The notes under the pieces: model-generated
What the model was told of the DNA's origin: nothing
The model's input: only the letters and a program-made list of their open reading frames with translations
Database searches by the model: none
Assembly: GCF_947090785.1 (NCBI RefSeq)
Contig: NZ_OX352320.1
Coordinates: forward strand, 3,709,001 to 3,773,000
Direction of reading: 5' to 3'
Source of the DNA: Rheinheimera sp. MM224
Lineage (GTDB): Bacteria > Pseudomonadota > Gammaproteobacteria > Enterobacterales > Alteromonadaceae
DNA: 64,000 nucleotides
Made by a program: the position numbers and the translations under genes
In this document: positions 56,151-64,000 of the stretch, piece by piece
Numbering within the stretch: position 1 is the first letter of the stretch
Layout: every line of letters starts with the position of its first letter

Positions 56151-56732
56151 ATGTTTGCATATCAAGATGTTATTGACAGCGTTAAGGGTTTAGCCAATTC
56201 AGACAAAGTCAGAAAAGCTAGTCACTGCAAGTTACTTGAGTTTTACAGCAAGCAGCTTGGATTCCAAAGCTACAATCATTTGAAAGACTCTCTAGCGGGT
56301 ATGCCATCCGAACAGCTTCTAAATGTCTCTTTAAAGCTCATGCGGAATATTTGCTCAATACGGACGCCAAGTATTGATTCCAGTTACTATGAATTTTGGG
56401 CATTTGATAACGATGAAATTGGCTACTATAGCTCTTGGATAGGCTGGGATTCGAATGGGAGAGAAGTACGCGCACCAAGAGCATTAGTTGCAAAGCCTAC
56501 GGCAACCCAGTTACGACAACTCTATGAGCACCCAATCTATGTAGTGGAATCTGACAAAGAAATCATCTGCTGGAGACACAAGTGGAAAGGTACTGCGTTG
56601 ATACCAGAAGCACTAGCCAAAGATTTTTTTAAGTGGTCATTCAATAAAAGAATAAAAGTCTCAAAAAATCCACCGATGGATCTCGTTAGGAAACATGCAA
56701 ATGAATATATTCATAACATGATGTTTGAATAA
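56151..56732 (+). CDS. hypothetical protein with LGF-type N-terminal helix pair
   Basis: 193 residues from ATG 56151, with AGGA eight bases before it (a TTG eight codons upstream is less likely). The N-terminal HCKLLEFYSKQLGFQSYNHLKDSL resembles a short motif seen at the start of several plasmid/island hypothetical proteins (LAxxLGFxSWNxL). The C-terminal part has WAFDNDEIGYYSSWIGWDSNGRE and many aromatic residues. Function unknown. A terminator follows. Confidence 0.55.
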   Translation: MFAYQDVIDSVKGLANSDKVRKASHCKLLEFYSKQLGFQSYNHLKDSLAGMPSEQLLNVSLKLMRNICSIRTPSIDSSYYEFWAFDNDEIGYYSSWIGWDSNGREVRAPRALVAKPTATQLRQLYEHPIYVVESDKEIICWRHKWKGTALIPEALAKDFFKWSFNKRIKVSKNPPMDLVRKHANEYIHNMMFE

Positions 56733-56752
56733 CATTGACCTAACAGAATTTC

Positions 56753-56778
56753 GGGGCTACTCAAAAAGCCCCTTTTAG
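56753..56778 (+). terminator. terminator after the gene ending at 56732
   Basis: Stem GGGGCT / AGCCCC, eight-base loop, followed by TTTTAGTT. Overlaps the end of the flagellin remnant on the other strand. Confidence 0.8.
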
Positions 56779-57123
56779 TTCATACAGAGTAAGTGCGAGC
56801 GAGGGGCGCTGGTTAGCTTGAGCTAATACCGTTGAGCTGGCCTGATTGAGAATTTGTCGTTTTGTCAGCTCAGCAGTTTCTGCAGCATAATCCGCGTCTC
56901 TAATTCGGCTTCTGGCGGCTTGCAGATTTTCCCCGACATTCGAGATGTTCCTGATAGTGGATTAGAAGCGGTTTTGGGTTGCGCCAAGTTTTGCCCTTGC
57001 ATCGCCAATCAACGCGATAGCGTTATCGATAATGGCGACGTTAGTTTCAAAAATGGTGTCTTCTTCATCGGCTGCAATTTCAAATTGAGGACGACCTATC
57101 TGTTCAGGTGACCGACCTGTTAG
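56761..57123 (-). pseudogene. fliC: remnant of a flagellin gene (C-terminal domain) with an in-frame stop
   Basis: On the minus strand about 115 codons read as a flagellin C-terminus: AIALIGDARAKLGATQNRF, then a TAA where Glu is expected, then [40 protein letters not shown], ending at TGA 56761-56763. The N-terminal domain and the variable region are missing, no start codon is found, and no other flagellar gene is near. It is a dead fragment left by deletion or transfer. Confidence 0.88.
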
Positions 57124-57262
57124 GGGGTTTATTTGCGAATGAACAGCTTATTAGCTGCTGTAATTAGGAGAGAGCAGTGTAGCTTTAAGAAGGTGACGAC
57201 CATTAAGAAAACAAATGAGTGAAGTTGTAACGATATGACTGTTGTTGATTTTAGAGAAGTAT

Positions 57263-57349
57263 TGGTGCCTAGGGTCGGACTCGAACCGACACGGAGTTTC
57301 CCCCGGCGGATTTTGAATCCGCTGCGTCTACCGATTTCGCCACCCAGGC
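57263..57349 (-). tRNA. leuX: tRNA-Leu, anticodon CAA
   Basis: 87 bases including the encoded CCA. The acceptor stem GCCTGGG / CCTAGGC pairs with one G-U. Anticodon arm GCGGA-TTCAAAA-TCCGC gives CAA (decodes UUG). A long variable arm and GGTTCGAGTCC T-arm are present. The symbol is given by analogy. The accessory stretch lies on its 3' side, the side where islands usually integrate. Confidence 0.95.
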
Positions 57350-57522
57350 ATTGAGGGTCGTACAGAAGTAAACGCTTGCATTATACAAAGCGAATGGCGC
57401 GGCGCAAGCAAAAGTTTCAGTTGCTGGTGTGGTTGCGCATTTTTGCAGCAGTTTCGAAAAAACAAAGCTGCGTGATACACTTAGCGCAATTCTTAAGAGC
57501 TTATAAAAATCAGGACACACTG

Positions 57523-58020
57523 ATGTATCACGAATCTCCAAAGGCGGGTTTGTTCCGCCGTTTAGCTGCCATTGTTTATGACGTGCTGATTTTAGCGGCG
57601 CTCTGGATGCTGGCTATGGGTCTGGCGTTGTTGCTAGTGACTATTCTAGATAAGCTGGGGGTGGTTTCGCTGGCGGCTTATCAGGATCAGGCTGATTTTA
57701 TTCAGAAACATTCGATTTGGTTTCAGCTGTATTCGCTGTTGGTGTTTTTATGGTTTTACCTGTACTTCTGGGTCAAAGCCGGTCAAACCCTTGGCATGCG
57801 TGCCTGGCGTATCTTGTTGATACAACCCGATGGCTCGCCTGTGACGCTGAAACAAGCGCTGCTGCGTTTAGTGGTGTCTTTGTTAGGCTTGGGTAACTTC
57901 TGGTTGTGGATACGCTGGGATCAGGGTTTGGCACTGCAGGATCAAATCACCGACACCATAGTCGTGAAGCTGAGCAAAGAAGAAAGCAAAGAGTTGAATT
58001 TACATCGTAAAGCTGGTTAA
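57523..58020 (+). CDS. RDD-family membrane protein
   Basis: 165 residues from ATG 57523 with AGGA upstream; the longer frame begins inside the region before the tRNA. Arg-Asp-type RDD pattern: AGLFRRLAAIVYDVLILAAL at the start, and GQTLGMRAWRILLI near 88, with three to four membrane helices. Function of the family is largely unknown. It sits upstream of the lptGF cluster, on the opposite strand, and its end meets the big hairpin. Confidence 0.85.
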   Translation: MYHESPKAGLFRRLAAIVYDVLILAALWMLAMGLALLLVTILDKLGVVSLAAYQDQADFIQKHSIWFQLYSLLVFLWFYLYFWVKAGQTLGMRAWRILLIQPDGSPVTLKQALLRLVVSLLGLGNFWLWIRWDQGLALQDQITDTIVVKLSKEESKELNLHRKAG

Positions 58021-58022
58021 CT

Positions 58023-58081
58023 AAATTGGGGTCAGAGTAAAATTAATTGCCTGGCAATTAATTTTACTCTGACCCCAATTT
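58023..58081. repeat. 59-bp perfect inverted repeat, REP/MITE-like, also likely bidirectional terminator
   Basis: Two 29-bp arms, AAATTGGGGTCAGAGTAAAA continuing to TTAATTGCC and its exact reverse complement, around a single T. The motif TTGGGGTCAGAGTAAAATT is, as I recall, a dispersed element often near REP-associated (Y1) transposases. It fills almost the whole gap between the convergent RDD and lptG genes. Confidence 0.9.
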
Positions 58082-58086
58082 TCAAT

Positions 58087-59151
58087 CTATTTCTTCTGCA
58101 ATAAATACGTCGCCAGCCCGATAAACAAGACCGACGGCAAGATTGCGCCAAAGACAGGCGGTAGCTGGTACACCAAAGCCACAGGGCCAAATACCTGGTC
58201 ACTCATATAAAACGCAAAACCAGTCAGAATACCCATCAGAATGCGGGCCGCCATAGTGACGCTGCGCAGTGGTCCAAAGATAAAAGACAATGCCACCAGC
58301 AACATAGCAATAATGGTTAAAGGCTGAGTGGCCTTGCGCCAGAATGCCAGTTCAAACTTGCTGCTGTCTTGCTGATTACTGTCCAGATAATCGATGTAGT
58401 CGGTTAGGCCTTTCAGCGATAACAACTCAGGTTTAATAGACACCACACCTAATTTATCCGGCGTTAAAGTTGAGCGCCAGCGCTGTTCCTGCCACTGGTG
58501 TTTCTCTACTCTATCGTCACGGAAATGCAAGCGGCTGACATCTGTTAAACGCCAGGCATTGCTGATAAAGACTGCGGTTTTGGCGCTGACAATGGCCTGA
58601 AGTTTTAAGTCGGTATCAAACTCATAAATGGTTAAATCGGTTAAATTACCAAAGTCATCGACCTGTTTAATATTAATAAAGTGATCACCGTCTTTGGCCC
58701 ATACGCCCTGCCGTGCTGAAATTAAATCGCCGCCTGAAATAGCTTTGGTACGCAGTTCACGGGCAGTTTTTTCGGCTACTGGTGCACCAAATTCAGCCAC
58801 CAGCATCACTATAAGCATCATCAGCAATGAGGTTTTCATCACAGAACTGATGATATTAAGCCGCGATAAACCCGCCGCCTGCATCACCACCAGTTCGCTG
58901 TTGCTGGCCAACATACCAAGCCCGACTAAACCGCCAATTAAAGCCGCCATAGGGAAAAACAGAATTAAGTCGCCAGGCACGCTGAATAAGGTAAACAAAC
59001 CTGCGGATAACATATCGTAGTCGCCCCGCCCCACTAAACGCAGCTGGTCGATAAACCTGAACATGCCGGATAAAATCATCAGCACAGTCACTGTCATCAG
59101 CACTGTGGTTAATATGGTGCGGCCTATATACAGGTCGAGGATCTTAAACAT
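58087..59151 (-). CDS. lptG: LPS export ABC transporter permease LptG
   Basis: 354 residues, the usual length. Six membrane helices (three at each end) around a periplasmic beta-jellyroll. N-terminal LDLYIGRTILTTVLMTVT and the loop AAALIGGLVGLGMLASNSELVVMQAAGLS (in part) are typical. Part of the LptB2FGC complex that extracts LPS from the inner membrane. Its start overlaps lptF by 8 bp. Confidence 0.96.
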   Translation of the reverse strand: MFKILDLYIGRTILTTVLMTVTVLMILSGMFRFIDQLRLVGRGDYDMLSAGLFTLFSVPGDLILFFPMAALIGGLVGLGMLASNSELVVMQAAGLSRLNIISSVMKTSLLMMLIVMLVAEFGAPVAEKTARELRTKAISGGDLISARQGVWAKDGDHFINIKQVDDFGNLTDLTIYEFDTDLKLQAIVSAKTAVFISNAWRLTDVSRLHFRDDRVEKHQWQEQRWRSTLTPDKLGVVSIKPELLSLKGLTDYIDYLDSNQQDSSKFELAFWRKATQPLTIIAMLLVALSFIFGPLRSVTMAARILMGILTGFAFYMSDQVFGPVALVYQLPPVFGAILPSVLFIGLATYLLQKK

Positions 59152-60253
59152 GAGAAGCGCGCCCTGTGATTAATGCTTTGAATTTCTGACCCAGAGTGCG
59201 GTGCTTCACCAATAAGATAATGCCAAAGCTTAAGCCCAAAGCGTGGATCCACCACATGCCTAATTGCTCAGGAATTTTGCCGTCTTCAATGGCAGAACGG
59301 CTGGCAATCAGCAGAATGTAATACAACAAATACAAAGCCAAAGCTGGCAATAAGCGACCAAATTTACCCTGACGTGGATTCACTTTACTCAGCGGCACAG
59401 CAATTAACATCAGAATAGGAATAGACAGCGGTATAGCGATACGCCAGTGCCACTCAGCTGCGGCTTCTGGCCCTGTTTGTTTGCGCAGTTCGGACGTCGG
59501 CAAACTGGATAACTTACGGCGTTTTTGTTCTACCTGCTGTTCACGAATTTGAATTTGGTATTTACCGAACTCCACCACTTCATAAGCCGGAGTACTGGTA
59601 TCGCCTGCATAACGACGGCCGCTGTTCAATTCCAGCATCTGGGCGCCGCTGGCGTCTTCTTTTACATTGCCTGATTCGGCATAAACGATAGAGGTTTGCC
59701 CGCCTGCTTCTGCCGGAGTTTGCGCCAGAAATACTCTTTCCAGCTGCCCGCCATCGCGGCTGATTTCATGCACAAAAACCACAGCCTTTTCATTGGAGGT
59801 TTGCTGGAATCGCCCTGGAATTAAGCTGGTGAGGCCAGAGTCGGCTTCGGCCTGCTCTAAAATCTGGTATTCACGTTCAATAGACCAGGGGCTTAAATAC
59901 AAAGTGACAAAACCTGCGGCCAAAGCCACAACCACGGATAAAGTTAAGGTTAAGCGGGTGACATACCATTCGCTGATGCCGGTGGCGTGTAACACCGTCA
60001 TTTCGCTGTCGGCATAAATTCGGCCATAGGCTATTAATACGCCCAAAAAAGCACTTAGCGGAATAATAACTACGGCGAGTTGCGGCAGTTTTAATGACAA
60101 GATGGTCAGTACTAACTGACCCGGAATATCACCATCTGAAGCGTCAGCCAAAATTTTCACAAAGCGTTGGCTCATGATAATAGTGATCAGGATCAGGAAG
60201 ACCGCCAATTGGGATTTAAACACTTCACCAATCAGATAACGAAAAACAATCAA
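59144..60253 (-). CDS. lptF: LPS export ABC transporter permease LptF
   Basis: 369 residues. TTG start at 60253 with GGGGG before it. IVFRYLIGEVFKSQLAVFLI, ADSEMTVLHATGISEWYV and the C-terminal permease helices mark LptF. Partner of LptG in LPS transport. Divergent from pepA across about 200 bp, the standard gammaproteobacterial arrangement. Confidence 0.96.
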   Translation of the reverse strand: MIVFRYLIGEVFKSQLAVFLILITIIMSQRFVKILADASDGDIPGQLVLTILSLKLPQLAVVIIPLSAFLGVLIAYGRIYADSEMTVLHATGISEWYVTRLTLTLSVVVALAAGFVTLYLSPWSIEREYQILEQAEADSGLTSLIPGRFQQTSNEKAVVFVHEISRDGGQLERVFLAQTPAEAGGQTSIVYAESGNVKEDASGAQMLELNSGRRYAGDTSTPAYEVVEFGKYQIQIREQQVEQKRRKLSSLPTSELRKQTGPEAAAEWHWRIAIPLSIPILMLIAVPLSKVNPRQGKFGRLLPALALYLLYYILLIASRSAIEDGKIPEQLGMWWIHALGLSFGIILLVKHRTLGQKFKALITGRASHV

Positions 60254-60456
60254 AAATGCCCCCTAAAACCTGTCTTTTTGCTGGAACCCTGACGATTTTT
60301 AAGTAAACTGGATATTTACAGCAATTATTATTGACTAAAGTGGCGATAAATCCGAGCTTTTTTATAAAGCAGGACAAAATATCATCACAAAGAAGCCCAC
60401 TGTAACACCGAACTAACTTGGTATAGTGGCCGGAAGTCTTAGAATCAGGAGTGAGC

Positions 60457-61962
60457 ATGGAGTTCAGCGTAAAAAGCGGTAGTCCGGAAAAACAACGAAG
60501 TGCATGTATCGTTGTCGGCGTTTATGAGCCGCGCCGCTTATCAGCGGTTGCCGAACAGCTGGATAAAATCAGCGAAGGCTACATCAGCAATTTATTACGC
60601 CGGGGCGATTTAGAAGGCAAACCCGGTCAGATGTTGTTATTGCACCATGTACCAAACGTACTGAGTGAACGAGTACTGTTGGTGGGCTGTGGTAAAGAGC
60701 GTGAGTTGGACGAACGTCAGTACCGCCAAATCATTGCCAAAACTATCAGCACCCTGAATGAAACCGGCTCAATGGAAGCTGTGTGTTTCTTATCTGAGCT
60801 GCATGTCAAAGGCCGTGACACCTACTGGAAAGTGCGTCATGCGGTGGAAACCACCCAGGATTGCTTATACGTATTCGACAAACTAAAAAGCCGCAAAGAC
60901 GAAACCCGTCGCCCGCTGCGTAAAATTGTCTTTAACGTACCAACCCGTCGCGATTTAACCATAGGCGAAAAAGCCGTTGAACATGGTTTAGCTGTTGCTG
61001 CTGGTATCAAGGTGTGTAAAGACGTATCGAATATGCCGCCAAACATCTGTACTCCGGCTTATCTGGCCGATCAGGCCGTGGCGTTAGCACAACACGACAA
61101 AGTATCGGTGGAAGTGCTGGGCATTGCTGAAATGACAGCTTTGGGTATGCATTCGTACGTAGCTGTTGGCCGTGGCTCAGAAAACGAAGCCAAAATGGCG
61201 GTGATTAAATACAACGGCGCTATGGATAACAGCGCGCCTGTGGTGCTGGTCGGCAAAGGTTTAACCTTTGATACCGGCGGTATCAGCATCAAGCCAAGCG
61301 ATGCGATGGACGAAATGAAATACGACATGTGTGGCGCAGCTTCAGTGCTGGGTACTATGCATGCTGTGGTTAGCTTAGGTTTGCCTATTAATATGGTGGC
61401 TGTGCTGGCTGGCGCTGAAAACATGCCGGATGGTCGCGCTTATCGCCCAGGTGATATCTTAACCACTATGTCAGGTCAGACGGTTGAAGTGTTAAACACT
61501 GACGCTGAAGGCCGTTTAGTGCTGTGTGACGCTTTAACTTATGTCGAGCGTTTTGACCCGGACGTGGTGATTGACGTAGCGACCTTAACAGGCGCTTGTG
61601 TCATTGCATTAGGTAAACACGCTTCAGGTTTATTAAGTAACCATAACCCGCTGGCGCATGAAATTTTAAATGCCTCGGATCAAAGTGGTGACAGAGCCTG
61701 GCGTTTACCTTTGTGGGATGACTATCAGGATCAGCTGGAAAGCCCGTTTGCGGATTTCAGTAATTTAGGTGGCCGTGCCGCCGGTACTATTACCGCAGCA
61801 TGTTTCCTGTCGCGCTTTACCCGTAAATACAACTGGGCGCATTTGGATATTGCCGGAACTGCATGGCGCAGTGGAGGTAAAGACAAAGGTGCAACAGGCC
61901 GTCCTGTGGCTATGTTGACCCAGTTTTTAATTAACCGTGTCGGAACCGACATCGAGGGATAA
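60457..61962 (+). CDS. pepA: leucyl aminopeptidase (cytosol aminopeptidase) PepA
   Basis: 501 residues from ATG 60457 (AGGAG five bases upstream; a GTG two codons earlier is an alternative). M17 family: metal and active site [20 protein letters not shown] near 268 and [16 protein letters not shown] near 348. Two zinc or manganese ions cleave N-terminal Leu and others; PepA also binds DNA in plasmid/phage recombination in E. coli. It is followed 3 bp later by holC. Confidence 0.96.
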   Translation: MEFSVKSGSPEKQRSACIVVGVYEPRRLSAVAEQLDKISEGYISNLLRRGDLEGKPGQMLLLHHVPNVLSERVLLVGCGKERELDERQYRQIIAKTISTLNETGSMEAVCFLSELHVKGRDTYWKVRHAVETTQDCLYVFDKLKSRKDETRRPLRKIVFNVPTRRDLTIGEKAVEHGLAVAAGIKVCKDVSNMPPNICTPAYLADQAVALAQHDKVSVEVLGIAEMTALGMHSYVAVGRGSENEAKMAVIKYNGAMDNSAPVVLVGKGLTFDTGGISIKPSDAMDEMKYDMCGAASVLGTMHAVVSLGLPINMVAVLAGAENMPDGRAYRPGDILTTMSGQTVEVLNTDAEGRLVLCDALTYVERFDPDVVIDVATLTGACVIALGKHASGLLSNHNPLAHEILNASDQSGDRAWRLPLWDDYQDQLESPFADFSNLGGRAAGTITAACFLSRFTRKYNWAHLDIAGTAWRSGGKDKGATGRPVAMLTQFLINRVGTDIEG

Positions 61963-61964
61963 CA

Positions 61965-62414
61965 GTGCCTCAAGTCAGTTTTTATCTGCTGCCGGAACAG
62001 GCAGCAGAAGCTGAATCACAGCTGGCGTCAGAGCCAGCTTTTTTTCATGTAGCCGCAAAACTTTGCGCCGATTTGTATCAGGCCGGACAGCGGGTTTTTG
62101 TGTTCTGCCAAAATCAGGCGGACGCCGAACTGCTGGATGAGGTATTATGGCGCTTTGATCCAGAGCGATTTGTACCACACAATCTGGCGGGCGAAGGCCC
62201 TGCAAGAGGCGCTCCGGTAGAAATCAGCTGGCTGCCTCCAAGCAACGCGAGGCCGGTTTTAATTAACCTGTCGGCAACAGTGCCGCCTTTTAGTCAGCGT
62301 TTTCAACAAATTATCGAATTTGTTCCAGCCGAAGAACAGCTTAAGGTTCAGGCGCGGGAACGATTTAAATTTTATCGCCAGTCGGGGTTAACCCCGCAAA
62401 CAGTGCAGCTCTGA
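61965..62414 (+). CDS. holC: DNA polymerase III subunit chi
   Basis: 149 residues, GTG start at 61965. Chi-family features: YLLPEQAAEAESQLASEPAF at the N-terminus, RVFVFCQNQADAELLDEVLW and FDPERFVPHNLAGEGPARGAPVEI. Binds SSB and the clamp-loader psi subunit. Sits between pepA and valS as in E. coli. Confidence 0.93.
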   Translation: MPQVSFYLLPEQAAEAESQLASEPAFFHVAAKLCADLYQAGQRVFVFCQNQADAELLDEVLWRFDPERFVPHNLAGEGPARGAPVEISWLPPSNARPVLINLSATVPPFSQRFQQIIEFVPAEEQLKVQARERFKFYRQSGLTPQTVQL

Positions 62415-62455
62415 TGGCCGGCCTGCGTTTTTAGTGAGAGTTTCAGGTAACGAAG

Positions 62456-64000
62456 ATGGAAAAGACATTTAACCCGAGTCAAGTTGAACAAGCCATGTAT
62501 CAGGCATGGGAAAGCAAAGGCTATTTCAAGCCAAGTGGTGATAACAGCAATGGTGCTTATTGCATCATGATCCCACCACCAAACGTGACCGGTAGCCTGC
62601 ATATGGGCCATGCGTTCCAGCAAACTATTATGGATGCCTTAACCCGCTACAAACGTATGCTGGGTAAAAATACCTTATGGCAAGTAGGGACTGACCACGC
62701 TGGTATCGCCACGCAAATGGTAGTAGAGCGTAAACTGGCAGCCGAAGGCAAACCAGACCGCCATGCTATGGGCCGTGAGGCTTTTATTGAAAAAGTATGG
62801 GAATGGAAAGCCGAGTCAGGTGGCACCATCACTGAACAAATGCGCCGTTTAGGCAACTCAGTCGACTGGGACAAAGAGCGTTTCACTATGGACGCTGGCC
62901 TGTCGAATGCAGTGCAGGAAGTTTTTGTGCGCCTGTATCAGGACGACCTGATTTACCGTGGCAAACGCCTGGTGAACTGGGATCCGAAGCTGCACACTGC
63001 TATTTCTGATTTAGAAGTAGAAAACAAAGAACAAAAAGGCCATCTGTGGAACTTACGTTACCCGCTGGCCGATGGCGTCACTACGGCTGATGGCAAAAAC
63101 TACATAGTCGTAGCCACCACCCGTCCAGAAACTATGCTGGGCGATACAGGTGTTGCAGTGAACCCGGACGATGAGCGCTACCAGTCTCTGATTGGTAAAG
63201 AAGTGCTGCTGCCGCTGGTGAACCGCCGTATTCCAATTCTGGCCGACGAACATGCAGATAAAGACAAAGGCACAGGCTGCGTAAAAATCACACCAGCTCA
63301 TGACTTTAATGACTACGAAGTAGGTAAACGTCATCAGTTACCCATGATCAACGTGATGACAGCGGACGCTACTATTCGCAGCGAAGGCGAATGTTTCTTC
63401 CCGAATGGCGAAGTAAACCCGGCGCACAACGCTGACATTCCTGCTGAATTCCAGGGTATGGATCGTTATGTGGCCCGTAAAGCCATAGTAGCGGCTTTTG
63501 ATGCGGCTGGCCTGTTGGACAAAGTAGAAGATCACAATAACACCCTGCCGTACGGCGACCGTTCTGGTGTGGTGATTGAGCCTTTATTAACTGACCAGTG
63601 GTATGTGCGTGTGGCGCCTATGGCAAAAACCGCCATTGAAGCTGTGGAAAACGGCGACATTCAGTTTGTGCCTAAGCAGTATGAAAACATGTACTACAGC
63701 TGGATGCGTGATATCCAAGACTGGTGTATCAGCCGTCAGCTGTGGTGGGGTCACCGTATTCCAGCCTGGTACGACGAAACAGGTAAAGTCTATGTAGGCC
63801 GTGATGAAGCTGAAGTTCGTACTAAACACGCTTTAGCCGATGACGTGAAATTACGTCAGGACAACGATGTACTGGACACCTGGTTCAGCTCAGCGCTGTG
63901 GACTTTCTCTACTTTAGGTTGGCCGGACAATACGGAAGAGTTAAAAACCTTCCACCCGACCGACGTGTTAGTCACTGGTTTTGACATTATTTTCTTCTGG
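62456..64000 (+). CDS. valS: valyl-tRNA synthetase, 3' part cut by window edge
   Basis: Open from ATG 62456 to the right edge (515 codons) with no stop. Class I signature [15 protein letters not shown] (HIGH-type) near 41-55, [15 protein letters not shown] near 222-236 and the editing-domain [11 protein letters not shown] near 379. The KMSKS motif and the C-terminal coiled coil lie beyond the edge. Charges tRNA-Val. End of the pepA-holC-valS row. Confidence 0.97.
   Translation, partial: MEKTFNPSQVEQAMYQAWESKGYFKPSGDNSNGAYCIMIPPPNVTGSLHMGHAFQQTIMDALTRYKRMLGKNTLWQVGTDHAGIATQMVVERKLAAEGKPDRHAMGREAFIEKVWEWKAESGGTITEQMRRLGNSVDWDKERFTMDAGLSNAVQEVFVRLYQDDLIYRGKRLVNWDPKLHTAISDLEVENKEQKGHLWNLRYPLADGVTTADGKNYIVVATTRPETMLGDTGVAVNPDDERYQSLIGKEVLLPLVNRRIPILADEHADKDKGTGCVKITPAHDFNDYEVGKRHQLPMINVMTADATIRSEGECFFPNGEVNPAHNADIPAEFQGMDRYVARKAIVAAFDAAGLLDKVEDHNNTLPYGDRSGVVIEPLLTDQWYVRVAPMAKTAIEAVENGDIQFVPKQYENMYYSWMRDIQDWCISRQLWWGHRIPAWYDETGKVYVGRDEAEVRTKHALADDVKLRQDNDVLDTWFSSALWTFSTLGWPDNTEELKTFHPTDVLVTGFDIIFFW

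Noticed and set aside
56854..57111. Plus-strand small gene
   Set aside because: It is antisense to the flagellin remnant, which has clear family sequence on the minus strand.
57269..57541. Minus-strand open frame across the tRNA gene
   Set aside because: It runs through tRNA-Leu; the tRNA is certain and the peptide looks like nothing known.

Overview
The window is about 64 kb of a gammaproteobacterial chromosome. I infer an Alteromonadales/Chromatiales-type organism, most like Rheinheimera. The reasons are the lptF-lptG / pepA-holC-valS block in the usual gammaproteobacterial order, two large TonB-dependent receptors in carbon-scavenging loci, c-di-GMP enzymes, a malate:quinone oxidoreductase with a leader, and moderate GC in the core genes. 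The genus is a guess from overall gene content, not from a marker gene.

Region by region. (1) 1-9.6 kb, minus strand: a galactoside-use operon in the order TonB receptor, SDR, GH2 beta-galactosidase lipoprotein, galE, galT, galK, galM (galM runs off the left edge). A perfect 14-bp palindrome of LacI/GalR type lies inside its predicted promoter. (2) 9.8-16.8 kb: signalling genes. These are a CBS-PAS-GGDEF-EAL protein whose first CBS domain is broken by a stop and a frame change, an ABC1-type atypical kinase, a cold-shock protein, a single-domain response regulator whose 3' end lies in a dispersed repeat, a leucine-rich-repeat protein kinase, and a glycine-zipper lipoprotein. (3) 17-21.7 kb: a YghU-like glutathione enzyme, a FemAB/GNAT-like protein with an RNase J-like metallo-beta-lactamase, a DUF962/Mpo1 membrane protein and a Crp/Fnr regulator. 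(4) 21.8-27.7 kb: a secreted ADP-ribosylglycohydrolase-family protein divergent from a TonB receptor that is followed by a TPR-sulfotransferase.

(5) 27.9-38 kb: a GAF-GGDEF cyclase, then DUF2798, a frameshifted DUF2938 gene and a LysR regulator. Next comes a LysR divergent from a redox operon (MDR oxidoreductase, tautomerase, FrnE-like DsbA, nitronate monooxygenase), and an exported amidohydrolase with a divergent membrane-anchored AraC regulator. A 51-bp tandem duplication joins the 3' ends of the two convergent lysR genes. (6) 38-50.4 kb: mqo, DUF4826, an RluA-like pseudouridine synthase, an XRE/membrane-protein pair, a TetR gene divergent from ridA with three near-identical operators between them, the PA2778/PA2779 pair, an Mrr-like membrane-anchored nuclease, two SDR genes around a LysR gene, and an exported beta-lactamase-fold serine hydrolase.

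(7) 50.5-57.2 kb: an AT-rich accessory stretch on the 3' side of a tRNA-Leu(CAA) gene. It holds orphan genes (possible HEPN/Abi-like proteins, an exported 439-residue orphan, a membrane-anchored protein) and wreckage of umuC and a flagellin gene. No integrase is visible. This is the best place to look for undescribed biology, but nothing in it can be called a working system from sequence alone. (8) 57.3-64 kb: tRNA-Leu, an RDD membrane protein, a 59-bp near-perfect hairpin of REP/MITE type, lptG-lptF on the minus strand, and pepA-holC-valS on the plus strand (valS runs off the right edge).
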